Source: Chloroflexota bacterium (GTDB taxonomy: Bacteria > Chloroflexota > Limnocylindria > P2-11E). Taken from it: DNA of 41,722 nucleotides. Location: contig VBEY01000041.1 of the NCBI GenBank assembly GCA_005889295.1, forward strand, positions 1 to 41,722, read 5' to 3'. The position numbers and the translations under genes were made by a program. The notes beneath the pieces are model-generated. The model made no database searches. It was not told the origin of the DNA and worked only from the letters and a program-made list of their open reading frames with translations. Of this stretch, positions 31,827 through 40,004 are shown in pieces (positions within the stretch are counted from its first letter, which is position 1; every line of letters begins with the position of its first letter).

Positions 31827-32855
31827 ATGGTTAGCGCTTTGCGCGGCCCGCTGGGGTGGGCACTGGCCGCCGGACTGGTTATCGCCGCATGCGGCGGCGG
31901 CGGAACAGGCGGAGCGTCGCCGACCGCAGCCGGCCCAAAGCTCGGCTCGGCCGAGCGCCCGATCCATCTCGCGATCACTCCGTCGGCCGAGGTCCAGCGA
32001 CTCACTGCCACAGGCAACGTGATCGCGGCCGCACTGGGCAAGTCGACAGGCCTCAGCTGGAAGGTCTCGGTACCGACGAGCTACGCCGCGCAGATCGACG
32101 CCATCTGTGCCGGACAGGTCGACGTCGCCTTTATCGCTCCGCTGCAGATGACGCTCGCGCTCGACAAGGGCTGCGTAACGCCGATCGCCGCCGCGCTGCG
32201 CAAGGATGCGCAAGGAAACCTCACGACAACGTACGAATCGCAAATTCTCGTGCGCAACGACAGCGGTATCAAGACGCTCGCTGATCTCAAAGGCAAGAAG
32301 TTCGCCTTCACCGACGCGATTTCGGCGTCCGGATATCTCTTTCCGTCACTTCTCGTGAAGCAGAAGACGAGCCAGGAGCCCAAGACGTTCTTCGCGTCGA
32401 CGATCTTCGCCGGCGGTCACCCGCAATCGGCGCTCGCCGTCTACAACAAGCAGGTCGACGGTGGCGCGATGTTCATCGACGCGCGCGTGAAGGACCTCCA
32501 AACGAAGGAGCTCGCGGCGGGCATGCCCGCCGACATCCTTCAGGTCACCAACGTCATCGACAAGGCGGGCCCGATCCCGAACGACGGCATCGCGATCCGA
32601 AAGGACGTGCCGACGGACGTCGCCGGTCAAATCAAGAAGGCGTTGCTCGACTACGGGACCACCGACGACGGGAAGAAGAACTACAAGGACCTCTTCGGAT
32701 GGGACGGTATGCAGGAGGTCCAGGCCTCCTTCTTCGATCCGGTGCGTGACGCGGCGAAGCTCGCGGGGATCGACGTCGCAGCGGAAGCCGCGAAGACACC
32801 GCGACCGCCCGCGACCGCCGCGCCAGCGACTGCCACGCCAACCAAGTCGCCCTAA
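31827..32855 (+). CDS. phnD: Phosphate/phosphite/phosphonate ABC transporter substrate-binding lipoprotein
   Basis: This protein has 342 residues from the ATG at 31827, which follows GGGAGGGG. The signal peptide ends in lipobox VIAAC (Cys at ~22), so it is membrane-tethered. The PhnD-type periplasmic-binding fold runs from ~44: HLAITPSAEVQRL, then QIDAICAGQVDVAFIAPLQM, then GIKTLADLKGKKFAFTDAISASGYLFPSLL, the classical DxxxxSG-xP anion-binding segment. DGGAMFIDARVKDL and NDGIAIRKDVP follow. The tail is Pro/Thr/Ala-rich. The ligand could be phosphonate, phosphite or another oxyanion; no C-P lyase or phosphite dehydrogenase gene is nearby. Upstream in-frame codons were excluded as antisense to pyrF. 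Confidence 0.93.
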   Translation: MVSALRGPLGWALAAGLVIAACGGGGTGGASPTAAGPKLGSAERPIHLAITPSAEVQRLTATGNVIAAALGKSTGLSWKVSVPTSYAAQIDAICAGQVDVAFIAPLQMTLALDKGCVTPIAAALRKDAQGNLTTTYESQILVRNDSGIKTLADLKGKKFAFTDAISASGYLFPSLLVKQKTSQEPKTFFASTIFAGGHPQSALAVYNKQVDGGAMFIDARVKDLQTKELAAGMPADILQVTNVIDKAGPIPNDGIAIRKDVPTDVAGQIKKALLDYGTTDDGKKNYKDLFGWDGMQEVQASFFDPVRDAAKLAGIDVAAEAAKTPRPPATAAPATATPTKSP

Positions 32856-32874
32856 CCGTTCCGACGACGAGCTG

Positions 32875-32908
32875 AAGAAGACCGCCGGGAGCAACCGGCG
32901 GTCTTCTT
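32875..32908 (+). terminator. Hairpin terminator/attenuator between phnD and phnC
   Basis: A perfect 14-bp stem (AAGAAGACCGCCGG paired with 32895-32908) closes a 6-base loop and is followed by TGTCTCT, a weak U-run. It sits 20 bases after the phnD stop. Such a structure lets the binding protein be made in excess over the ATPase and permease. Confidence 0.75.
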
Positions 32909-32913
32909 GTCTC

Positions 32914-32919
32914 TATCCT
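32914..32919 (+). promoter_or_regulatory. Candidate leaderless -10 box for phnC
   Basis: TATCCT lies seven bases before the phnC GTG at 32927, just after the terminator hairpin. This could give phnCE its own basal transcription. Confidence 0.35.
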
Positions 32920-32926
32920 GCAGCGG

Positions 32927-33787
32927 GTGCCGGCATTTCTCGAAATCCGTGACCTCGTCAAGGTGTATCCGCGCGGGGCGCGGGCTCTCGACAGCATCAG
33001 TCTCGATATCCGGAAGGGCGAGTTCGTCGTCCTCATCGGCCTCTCGGGGTCGGGAAAGTCGACCCTGCTCCGCTGCATCAATCGGCTGGTCGAGCCGACC
33101 AGCGGACGCGTGATCTTCGAAGGCACGGACGTGACGCTCGTGAACGGGCGCGATCTCAGGCAGATCCGCAGGCGGATCGGGATGATCTTCCAGCAGTTCA
33201 ATCTGGTGAGGCGCTCGTCGGTATTCGCGAACGTCCTCGCCGGGCGGCTGGGATACCGGTCGTCATGGCGGACGGTCGCCTCGCGCCCCTCGCGCGAGGA
33301 TGTCGCGCTCGCCTTCGAGAACCTGGAGCGCGTTGGGATCCTCGAAAAGGCGTACGCACGCGCGGACGCCCTCTCCGGTGGTCAGCAGCAGCGCGTCGGT
33401 ATCGCGCGAGCGCTCATGCAGCAGCCCCAGCTCATGCTCGCCGACGAGCCGGTCGCAAGCCTCGACCCCGCGACGAGCCATTCCGTCATGAAGTACCTCG
33501 AGGAGATAAACAAGACGGACGGAATCACCGTCATTTGCTCGCTCCACTTCCTATCGCTCGCGCGCCGTTACGCCACGCGTGTGATCGCGCTCAAGGACGG
33601 CAAGGTGGCGTTTGACGGCAAACCCGCCGACATCGACGAGGAACGATTCAAAGAGATCTACGGACAGGAGGCGATCGAGGTTGAGATCGGCCCTGAGAGG
33701 TCGCGCCCGCAACCGCTGAGCGCGACCGAGGCGGCGCTCCTTGCGCTTGCCCAGGACACCGACGTCGGCCGCGTCAGCGATCGCTGA
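32927..33787 (+). CDS. phnC: Phosphonate-type ABC transporter ATP-binding protein
   Basis: This 286-residue ATPase has Walker A GLSGSGKST (38-46), a Q-loop in IGMIFQQFNLV, signature LSGGQQQRVGIARAL (148-162), Walker B LMLADEPVASLDP (~169-181) and a switch His in ICSLHFLSLA. The layout matches PhnC over its ~245-residue core; a ~35-residue C-terminal extension is added. It powers uptake through PhnE of ligand bound by PhnD. The start is GTG at 32927. The stop overlaps the phnE start by one base (TGATG). Confidence 0.94.
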   Translation: MPAFLEIRDLVKVYPRGARALDSISLDIRKGEFVVLIGLSGSGKSTLLRCINRLVEPTSGRVIFEGTDVTLVNGRDLRQIRRRIGMIFQQFNLVRRSSVFANVLAGRLGYRSSWRTVASRPSREDVALAFENLERVGILEKAYARADALSGGQQQRVGIARALMQQPQLMLADEPVASLDPATSHSVMKYLEEINKTDGITVICSLHFLSLARRYATRVIALKDGKVAFDGKPADIDEERFKEIYGQEAIEVEIGPERSRPQPLSATEAALLALAQDTDVGRVSDR

Positions 33788-34638
33788 TGGCCGAGTACTT
33801 CGTCGCTCGCGGACTCCCCGTCCCACCCGAGCTCAGGCGAACACCGCTCACCGACTGGCGGCGGTGGTCGCTTATCGGAGCCACCCTCGCCATCCTCTAT
33901 ATCGGCGTCCGGCTGCTCGACATCGACCTGTCCCGCGCGAACCCGGAGTACGCGGGCACAAGGATCATCAGCCTCCTCCAGTGGGATCTGAGGATCCTGA
34001 CGCCTCAGAACGAATTCGAGACCTTCTGGGACACCGCGGGCGGGCTCATGATCATCACGATCTTCCTCGGGGTCGTCGCGACGGCCATATCGATCGTCTT
34101 CGCGCTCCCGCTCGCGTTCCTCGGCGCTCGCAACATCATGACGGGGAATCCGGTGGCGGCGGCGATCTACGGGGTGGCGCGAGTGCTCTTCACGGTAATG
34201 CGTTCGATCGACGTGCTGATCGTGGTGATCATCTTCTCGGTCATCTTCGGCCTCGGCAGCGCGGCCGGCGTCTTCGGCCTCGCGTTCCACAACATCGGTG
34301 TCCTCGGAAAGCTGTACTCGGAAGCGATCGAGGGCATCGATCCGGGCCCACCCGAAGCGATCACCGCCACCGGCGCCACGCGGTTCCAGGTGGTCTGGGC
34401 CGCCGTGTTGCCGCAGATCGTGAACCCGTTCATCTCGTTCTCGATCTACCGGCTCGACGCGAATGTCCGGCTCGCGCCGGTGCTCGGCTTCGTCGGCGGC
34501 GGCGGGATCGGCCAATACCTCTTCCAGACGATCAATCTGTTTCAGTACAACAAGGCCGGTCTGATCATTTTCCTCATCGTGATCACGGTCGCCGCCATGG
34601 ACTTCGCCTCAGCGCAAATCAGGAAGAGGCTGGTCTAG
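33787..34638 (+). CDS. phnE: Phosphonate-type ABC transporter permease
   Basis: This 283-residue inner-membrane permease has about six helices. The binding-protein-dependent transport EAA loop is seen as LYSEAIEGIDPGPPEAITATGATRFQVV (~177-204), which docks PhnC. An N-terminal cytoplasmic stretch of ~35 residues precedes the first helix (WSLIGATLAILYIGVRLL). Segments such as RVLFTVMRSIDVLIVVIIFSV and GFVGGGGIGQYLF are usual for PhnE. A single permease gene implies a homodimer. A GC-rich hairpin region follows. Confidence 0.93.
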   Translation: MAEYFVARGLPVPPELRRTPLTDWRRWSLIGATLAILYIGVRLLDIDLSRANPEYAGTRIISLLQWDLRILTPQNEFETFWDTAGGLMIITIFLGVVATAISIVFALPLAFLGARNIMTGNPVAAAIYGVARVLFTVMRSIDVLIVVIIFSVIFGLGSAAGVFGLAFHNIGVLGKLYSEAIEGIDPGPPEAITATGATRFQVVWAAVLPQIVNPFISFSIYRLDANVRLAPVLGFVGGGGIGQYLFQTINLFQYNKAGLIIFLIVITVAAMDFASAQIRKRLV

Positions 34639-34797
34639 CCGGGGTAACGCCAGCGACCCGCGGGTCCTGTCCCAGGGTCGGGGTCGCGCGCTCGCCTACC
34701 GGTCCGCTCCGCCGCACATTGGATGGCCGCCTGTTGGCGCGGCCGGTGAGCGGCTCGCGCGCAACCCGCTCCCCCGTGCCACCCGCGGGTCGGGTCG
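34639..34797. terminator. Short intergenic region with nested GC-rich inverted repeats between convergent genes
   Basis: A perfect 12-bp palindrome GACCCGCGGGTC occupies 34655-34666. A 7-bp stem pairs 34653-34659 with 34681-34687. A wider inverted repeat AGCGACCC (34652-34659) / GGGTCGCT (34792-34799) brackets the whole gap and reaches the stop codon of the minus-strand gene. No U-tract is present. The likely role is transcription termination from both sides. No gene is seen. Confidence 0.5.
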
Positions 34798-35850
34798 CTA
34801 TGAACCCCAGGCGGGTCGACTTGCGCCGTCTATGCCCTCGCCTCGGGTGAGCTTGATCGCGCTTTTCGGCGAACCGCCCGTTAAGGCATCTGCCAGATCC
34901 ATTGAGTAGAGATCGATCACTCCGTCCTTCTCCCGGAGGAATGCCAGTTGCTTTCCGTCGGTAGAGAAGACTCCGTTCCAGCTCTTGCCGTCGCTCGTCA
35001 GCGCGATGTCCTTGCGGGTTCCGCTCATCTGCATCGCGTGCAGGTCGTTCCTCCCCTCGTGACGAAGCGTGTACACAAGCCACGCGCCATCCGGCGAGTA
35101 CGAGGCCCGGTAAGGCTCTCCTGCTGGGGTCGTCACCGGGACCGCTGCGCGCCCGTCGGCGGGAACGAGAAGCAATCGCGGATTCCCGAGCGTGTACGAC
35201 GTGACCGCCAGCGTCTTTCCGTCTGGCGACCACGACGGATCTGCGAGGTTCGAGTCCTGTGAAAGACGTAGGGGCTGCTTTCCGGTCTCCGCGTCATAGA
35301 GCACGAGGTCCGAGTACCCGTTGCCATCGTCGGCGACGACCGCGACGCGCTTGCTGTCTGGAGAGACTGCCGGGCTGTCGAACCACGTGACCGCATGAAA
35401 TCCGTTGTCGGCCCTGACCAATCCGTTGATCACTACGGTCTCGGCACCGCCGGTCGCGCTCCTCGACACAACGTTCGAAAAACGGAGATGCGCCGGAACC
35501 ACCTGGCCATCGACCGTGCGCTTACCCTCGATCTCCTCGACGCGCGTGAAGAACACGGTTCGGCCATCACTCGAGATGTTCGGCTGGTGCGATCGGCCGT
35601 CCGAAGTCAGCGGCACGTAGCCCTTTCCAGAGAGGACGTACACGTCGCCGCGGAGCGCGAACGCGATCGTGCCGCTCAGGTTCACGTTCGGATCGCTCGG
35701 AAGCGGAACGAGCGACACCGGCTTCGAAGGGGTCGGCGTCGGGCTGGACGGCGGCAGGAACGCGGGTCCGACCCGCAAGGCGATCCCGAAGTAGAGCACG
35801 ACCAGAACCGCGGCGATCCCGCCGAAGACAAGCTCGCGCGATCGGCCCAT
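34798..35850 (-). CDS. Membrane-anchored beta-propeller (TolB/PD40-like) protein
   Basis: This 350-residue protein has an N-terminal membrane anchor (residues ~7-25) and a Pro/Thr-rich linker. Then come repeated blades with the PD40 pattern: QPNISSDGRTVFFTRVEE, SPAVSPDSKRVAVVADDG, DPSWSPDGKTLAVTSYTL, RASYSPDGAWLVYTLRHE and NGVFSTDGKQLAFLREKDG. TolB-like propellers usually bind proteins or peptidoglycan-linked partners; no catalytic residues are evident. The stop is at 34798. The ATG overlaps the kinase stop (TGATG), so it is the last gene of the topA-femX-murE operon. A role in envelope assembly is inferred from that company. Confidence 0.85.
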   Translation of the reverse strand: MGRSRELVFGGIAAVLVVLYFGIALRVGPAFLPPSSPTPTPSKPVSLVPLPSDPNVNLSGTIAFALRGDVYVLSGKGYVPLTSDGRSHQPNISSDGRTVFFTRVEEIEGKRTVDGQVVPAHLRFSNVVSRSATGGAETVVINGLVRADNGFHAVTWFDSPAVSPDSKRVAVVADDGNGYSDLVLYDAETGKQPLRLSQDSNLADPSWSPDGKTLAVTSYTLGNPRLLLVPADGRAAVPVTTPAGEPYRASYSPDGAWLVYTLRHEGRNDLHAMQMSGTRKDIALTSDGKSWNGVFSTDGKQLAFLREKDGVIDLYSMDLADALTGGSPKSAIKLTRGEGIDGASRPAWGS

Positions 35851-36500
35851 CAGGAGGCCGCCTCGACGGCCGCGACGATCCGATCGATCTCCCCCGAGAG
35901 CGCTGGGCCGTTGACGACCTCGAGGAAGCCCTCCGTCGGCGGCTCGAACGGTTGCGCGCGCATGCGCTCGTAGATGAGTTCGTCCGCCTCGGAGTGGTCT
36001 CCGGCCGCGCGACGGTTGCGGCGTGACGCGAGCCTCGCCCGCGTGTCCTCGTCCGATGCGGTGATCCGCACATACGTCACCGGGACCCCACGGCGTCGCG
36101 CCGCCTCGATCGTTGCGGCACGGTTCCTGGCGATGAGGTTCGTCGCGTCGACCACCACTCGATGACCTTCCCCGAGGAGATCATCCACAAGCGCCGTGGC
36201 GGCGGCGAATACCGCGCGGTTCTCCTCGTCCGCGTACGACGGTGCGATGAAGAGGCGGCTTCGGAGCTCGTCGCTCGCCACGTGGGCCGCGCCCAGCCGA
36301 GCGCAGAGGAGTCGCGCGCAATGCGATTTGCCGACACCGGGAAGGCCCATCACCACGACAAGCACGGGCCGTCCGTGCGGGGTCGCGGGTACGGTCGCGA
36401 TCTCAGCACGGAGCTGCGGCGCAAGGATCTCCGGGCGCGCCGCGTACGCGTGCGTCTGTGCCGCCGTCGCGGCGCTCGAAGACCGGCGGATCTTGGTCAT
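35850..36500 (-). CDS. P-loop kinase-like ATPase (AAA_33 / zeta-toxin-like fold)
   Basis: This 216-residue protein has Walker A GLPGVGKS (52-59), then HVASDELRSRL with a conserved SDxxR. VVVDATNLIARNR (~107) is the DATN motif seen in AAA_33 small-molecule or polynucleotide kinases. VTYVRITASDEDTRARLASRR is the arginine lid region. The fold is that of the polynucleotide kinase / zeta-toxin group, which includes UDP-sugar-phosphorylating zeta toxins. No antitoxin is next door and the gene sits inside a cell-wall operon, so a biosynthetic or regulatory kinase is likelier than a toxin. It overlaps murE by 4 bases (ATGA) and the propeller gene by 1. Confidence 0.83.
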   Translation of the reverse strand: MTKIRRSSSAATAAQTHAYAARPEILAPQLRAEIATVPATPHGRPVLVVVMGLPGVGKSHCARLLCARLGAAHVASDELRSRLFIAPSYADEENRAVFAAATALVDDLLGEGHRVVVDATNLIARNRAATIEAARRRGVPVTYVRITASDEDTRARLASRRNRRAAGDHSEADELIYERMRAQPFEPPTEGFLEVVNGPALSGEIDRIVAAVEAAS

Positions 36501-37996
36501 GTCGCGAAACCGAGCGCTTTGAGCGCGTCGCGCGCCGCCGTCGCCTCGTCATACGGGCGCCTCTCCTCACCGACGATGATCGACTCCTCGTGCCCCTTGC
36601 CGGCGAGGAGGACCGTGTCGTCCGCCGTGGCGCGGCGGATCGCCTCGCCCACCGCGTCGTGGCGATCGTCGATCACGAGATAGTCGGTGCCTTTCTGCTT
36701 CCCTGCGTCGATCGCGCCTTTCTCGATCTCCTCGAGTATCTTCGCCGGCTCCTCGAGGCGCGGGTCCTCTTGCGTGATCACGAACAGGTCCGCGTACTTG
36801 GCCGCGACCGCCGCAAGCGCGGGCCGCTTCGCGCGGTCGCGCTCGCCCGCGCTCCCGAAGACAACAATGAGCTTCCCCTTGGTCAGTGGCCGGAGCAGGC
36901 CAAGCACCTTGTCCAGCGACTCGGGAGTGTGCGCGTAGTCCACGATCACGCTGAACGGTTGCCCGCTCTCGACGCGTTCCATGCGACCGCGGACCGCGCG
37001 CGCCCGCAACAAGGCATCGCGTGCGTTCTGCAACGTTGCGCCGCCGGCAAGACCGGCGGCCGCGGCCGCGAGCGCGTTGTGGACGTTGAACCGGCCGACG
37101 AGCGGGAGCGTGAGCTCGACCGACTGGCCCGATGCCGTGATCCGCATGCGCGATCCCGACGCGTCGGACGCGAGGATCGCGCCCTGCACGTCGCAGAGCG
37201 CCTCGATGCCATACGTGACGATCTTCGCACCCTCGGCCCGATCCGCCAGGTAACGCCAGTGCTTGTCATCACCGTTCAGTACGGCGGTCTTCGGTACGCC
37301 CTTGTCGGTCGACCTCGCCAGCATCGCGAAGAGCTCGCTCTTCGCCTCCAAATATTTCTGAAGCGTGCCGTGGAAATCGAGGTGCTCCGGAGAAAGATTG
37401 GTGAAGACCGCGATGTCGACCTCGGTGCCGCGGAGCTTTCGTAGCGCGAGCGCGTGACTGGTCGCCTCGAGCACGCCCCAGGTCCCGCCGGCGACGAGGA
37501 GTTCGGCGCAGAACTCCTGGACCTCGACCGCTTCCTGCGTGGTCTGGCGCGTCTCGTTCTTCCACTCGTGGTCCACGACCTTGAAGTCCACGGTGGTGGC
37601 GAAGCCGGTCTTCGCGCCGGACGCTTCGAGAACATCGGAGACCAGATGCACGGTGGTCGTCTTCCCATCGGTGCCGGTGACTGCGGCGATTTTCAACTTA
37701 CGAGTGGGGTGGTCGAAAAATTCGGCGGCGAGATCCGCGAGCGCCGCGCGCGCGTCCGGCACGACCGCGACTGGGACCCGGACATCGATTGGATGCTCGG
37801 CGACGACGGCGACGGCGCCCCGACCGACGGCGTCCTTGGCGTAGACGTGCCCGTCGCGGTGGAAGCCGGGGATCGCAACGAAGAGCGCGCCTTCCTTCGT
37901 TTGGCGCGAGTCGTAGGCGATCTGGCGAACGTCGATCGACGCGGCTGCTTCGGGCACCGCGATCTTCGTCGCCTCGAGGAGCGCGCCGAGCTTCAA
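36497..37996 (-). CDS. murE: UDP-N-acetylmuramoyl-tripeptide synthetase MurE
   Basis: This 499-residue ATP-dependent ligase adds the third stem-peptide residue to UDP-MurNAc-L-Ala-D-Glu. IAYDSRQTKEGALFVAIPG is the UDP-binding N-domain. AAVTGTDGKTTTVHLV is the P-loop; MurE proteins normally read GTNGKTT, here Asp replaces Asn. NLSPEHLDFHGTLQKYLEAKSELF carries the carbamylated-Lys segment. VDYAHTPESLDKVL and VFGSAGERDRAKRP follow. The residue-selecting motif is EDPRLEEP at ~410-417, close to the DNPRxE form of diaminopimelate-adding enzymes but not identical. The start is a TTG at 37996, overlapping the femX stop (TTGA). Confidence 0.94.
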   Translation of the reverse strand: MKLGALLEATKIAVPEAAASIDVRQIAYDSRQTKEGALFVAIPGFHRDGHVYAKDAVGRGAVAVVAEHPIDVRVPVAVVPDARAALADLAAEFFDHPTRKLKIAAVTGTDGKTTTVHLVSDVLEASGAKTGFATTVDFKVVDHEWKNETRQTTQEAVEVQEFCAELLVAGGTWGVLEATSHALALRKLRGTEVDIAVFTNLSPEHLDFHGTLQKYLEAKSELFAMLARSTDKGVPKTAVLNGDDKHWRYLADRAEGAKIVTYGIEALCDVQGAILASDASGSRMRITASGQSVELTLPLVGRFNVHNALAAAAAGLAGGATLQNARDALLRARAVRGRMERVESGQPFSVIVDYAHTPESLDKVLGLLRPLTKGKLIVVFGSAGERDRAKRPALAAVAAKYADLFVITQEDPRLEEPAKILEEIEKGAIDAGKQKGTDYLVIDDRHDAVGEAIRRATADDTVLLAGKGHEESIIVGEERRPYDEATAARDALKALGFAT

Positions 37997-39006
37997 GAGC
38001 GAAACCGATCCAAGAGACGGAGAGCGGCAAGATAAGCCGGCTGCAACGTCCGATAGGAACGGTAGAACACCATTCTCGGGACCGCGTCATAGGCGCCGAC
38101 GAAGCGACGCTCAGTCCCCCCGAATCCGCGCTTGAAGAGATAGGGCCCGTACATCGGATCATCCTTTCGCGTCACGTCCGCTGGGATTCCACCAAAATCG
38201 AAGCGACGCGCTGCCGTGCGTCGCGCTTCGATGATGCAGTGCCACAGCAGCGCATACGCGGCGTGGGCGGCCCGACCGGCATCGTTTGTGGCAGCGGTCT
38301 GGTAGACCTCGCGTTCGCCGCACCGCCAACATAAAGCCCCTGCGACCGCTTGGCCGTCGAGCTCGGCGAGCCGGATTGTGCCGAGGCCAGCGGAGGTGAC
38401 CTCACTCCACATCCGACGGTAGTAGTCCCATGGGCGGGTTATGAAGCGGGCGCGACGTCCGGTCGCCGAATAGAGATCAAAGAAGGCTCGCAAATCGTCG
38501 TCGCTCGATGCCGCCCGAACCTTGACGGCTTTCTTTTCGGCTTGCCGAACACTCCAGCGAGTGTCTTTCTCCAGGCCTTTGAAGAGCACATCCTCGTCTG
38601 GCTGAAGATCCAGTTCAAGAGTCGCAAGGATGGGCTGGACGTCGGGTCCTCGATGGAATCCCGCACGTCGCAGCGGCTGCTGAGCGACCTCCGGTTCGAT
38701 TTCAGGATCGACCTTGATGAAGATGACCTTCCGCTTGTTGGCGAGCTCCCCTATCTCCTGGAATGTTCGGGCAAGCTGTGACCTATCTTCGACGATGGGT
38801 CCGCGCGGAACGTAGCCGAACCCAGTCATCCCTTCCCCCTTCCAGAGGATCAATGCGCATGGCAGAGGCCCGTCACTGAAACGAACGAATTCGGGCCTCC
38901 ACCCCTGGCTCTCACGAATTCGCGCCCACGTCGACGATTGGAGTACATGGCCACCCGGAGAACGCACGGCAGCGTCATCCCATCCGGGGGGCGGAATTGT
39001 CGTCAC
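37993..39006 (-). CDS. FemX/FemAB-family peptidoglycan bridge ligase (copy 2)
   Basis: This protein has 337 residues from the GTG at 39006, overlapping the upstream femX stop by 4 bases (GTGA). It has two GNAT-like domains: LQSSTWARIRESQGW near the N-terminus, FGYVPRGPIV, FKGLEKDTRWSVRQAEKKAVKV (the coiled region that contacts tRNA or substrate), then LLWHCIIEARRTAARRFDFGG and YLFKRGFGGTERRFVGAYD. FemX-type enzymes add amino acids from aminoacyl-tRNA to lipid II. Its place next to murE, which builds the stem peptide, supports a role in cross-bridge formation. It is clearly paralogous to the preceding gene but diverged. Confidence 0.87.
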   Translation of the reverse strand: MTTIPPPGWDDAAVRSPGGHVLQSSTWARIRESQGWRPEFVRFSDGPLPCALILWKGEGMTGFGYVPRGPIVEDRSQLARTFQEIGELANKRKVIFIKVDPEIEPEVAQQPLRRAGFHRGPDVQPILATLELDLQPDEDVLFKGLEKDTRWSVRQAEKKAVKVRAASSDDDLRAFFDLYSATGRRARFITRPWDYYRRMWSEVTSAGLGTIRLAELDGQAVAGALCWRCGEREVYQTAATNDAGRAAHAAYALLWHCIIEARRTAARRFDFGGIPADVTRKDDPMYGPYLFKRGFGGTERRFVGAYDAVPRMVFYRSYRTLQPAYLAALRLLDRFRS

Positions 39007-39992
39007 GCGCTCGCTGCGGCGAGTCGCCGGCGCGCGCCGAACCTCCAGAGCGGGAAGAGGAACGCCGTGACCGGCGTCTCGAGCGCGCCGATCCACGGGG
39101 TGATCTCGCCGCCAAAGCCGAGTTTGAAATTCTCGACACCGGCAAGCTCCTCGCCCTCGGCGAGCCCCCACATGTCGTAGCGGCGTACGCCGAGCTCCTT
39201 CATCTGCATCAGGGAGTGCCACTTGAGCAGATAGAACGGGCGGCGCTCTGAGTGCGCGCCGCTCCACCCGCCGAAGAGCTCCCACGCGCGATCGCCGATG
39301 CGAATGACGAGCAGCGCGCCGACGTCCTCGCCATCGACGCGCGCCATCCGCAGATGCAGCGCGTCGCCGAACGCCTCGACGAGCAACGCGAAGTACCCGA
39401 GATCGTGGATCCCGAACTGGTCGCGGTCGGCGACTGTCCGGAGGACTCGATGAAAACGCGCCAGGTCCGTGGTCTTCTCCGTCACGACCCCTTCGCGCTC
39501 CGCCTTGTGGATGTACTGACGGGTCTTCTTGCGCATCGCGCTGAGCAACGCCTCAGCGTCCTGCGTCAGATCCATGAGGAGGGTTCGACGCGGCTGCACG
39601 TAAACCGGAGAGCGGCGGACGCCCCGCTTTTCGAGCGCCTTCGCGAGGGCCTCGCTCTCGGCGGCCTCAGGATCGCAGAGCAGGCTCACCGTCAGGCCGC
39701 GCCCGAGCGCTTTGCGAAGCGCGGCGATCGCCTCGGGAAGCTTGTCGTCATCGACAAGCGGACCGCGCGGCGCGTACGCCACGTCCACGCCACCGACGAC
39801 GCGTTTGCGGAGAACTTGGACACAGCCGACCCGCGCGTCCGAGTCTTCGAAAACGTAGCGCTCGGCGCGCCAGCCGGTCGCGCCCTTCACCTCGGCCCAG
39901 CCCGTGGATTGGAGGAGGTGCGGGCGCCCCGTCTCGTGCATCAGCCGGTCCCAGTCGCGCGTCTCGTCCGCGGTCGCCGGCCGTGCCCTCAT
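39003..39992 (-). CDS. FemX/FemAB-family peptidoglycan bridge ligase (copy 1)
   Basis: This protein has about 329 residues from the ATG at 39992; a TTG at 40001 would add three residues. Hallmarks: LLQSTGWAEVKGATGWRAERYVF, VAYAPRGPLVDDD, MRKKTRQYIHKAEREGV, LLKWHSLMQMKELGVRRYDMWGL and NFKLGFGGEITPWIGALE. The pattern is that of lipid II:glycine/alanine/serine transferases. Two tandem copies suggest a bridge of at least two residues, or ligases for different amino acids; neither can be decided here. It lies about 12 bp downstream of topA. Confidence 0.87.
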   Translation of the reverse strand: MRARPATADETRDWDRLMHETGRPHLLQSTGWAEVKGATGWRAERYVFEDSDARVGCVQVLRKRVVGGVDVAYAPRGPLVDDDKLPEAIAALRKALGRGLTVSLLCDPEAAESEALAKALEKRGVRRSPVYVQPRRTLLMDLTQDAEALLSAMRKKTRQYIHKAEREGVVTEKTTDLARFHRVLRTVADRDQFGIHDLGYFALLVEAFGDALHLRMARVDGEDVGALLVIRIGDRAWELFGGWSGAHSERRPFYLLKWHSLMQMKELGVRRYDMWGLAEGEELAGVENFKLGFGGEITPWIGALETPVTAFLFPLWRFGARRRLAAASA

Positions 39993-40004
39993 CAAGGGCA
40001 AAGC

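Noticed and set aside
31827-34638. Full phosphonate-degradation (C-P lyase) locus
   Set aside because: Only the importer genes phnD, phnC and phnE are present; no phnG-M genes or other phosphonate enzymes lie in the window.
35850-36500. Zeta-toxin call for the P-loop kinase
   Set aside because: No epsilon-type antitoxin gene is adjacent, and the gene is embedded by overlaps in a cell-wall operon.
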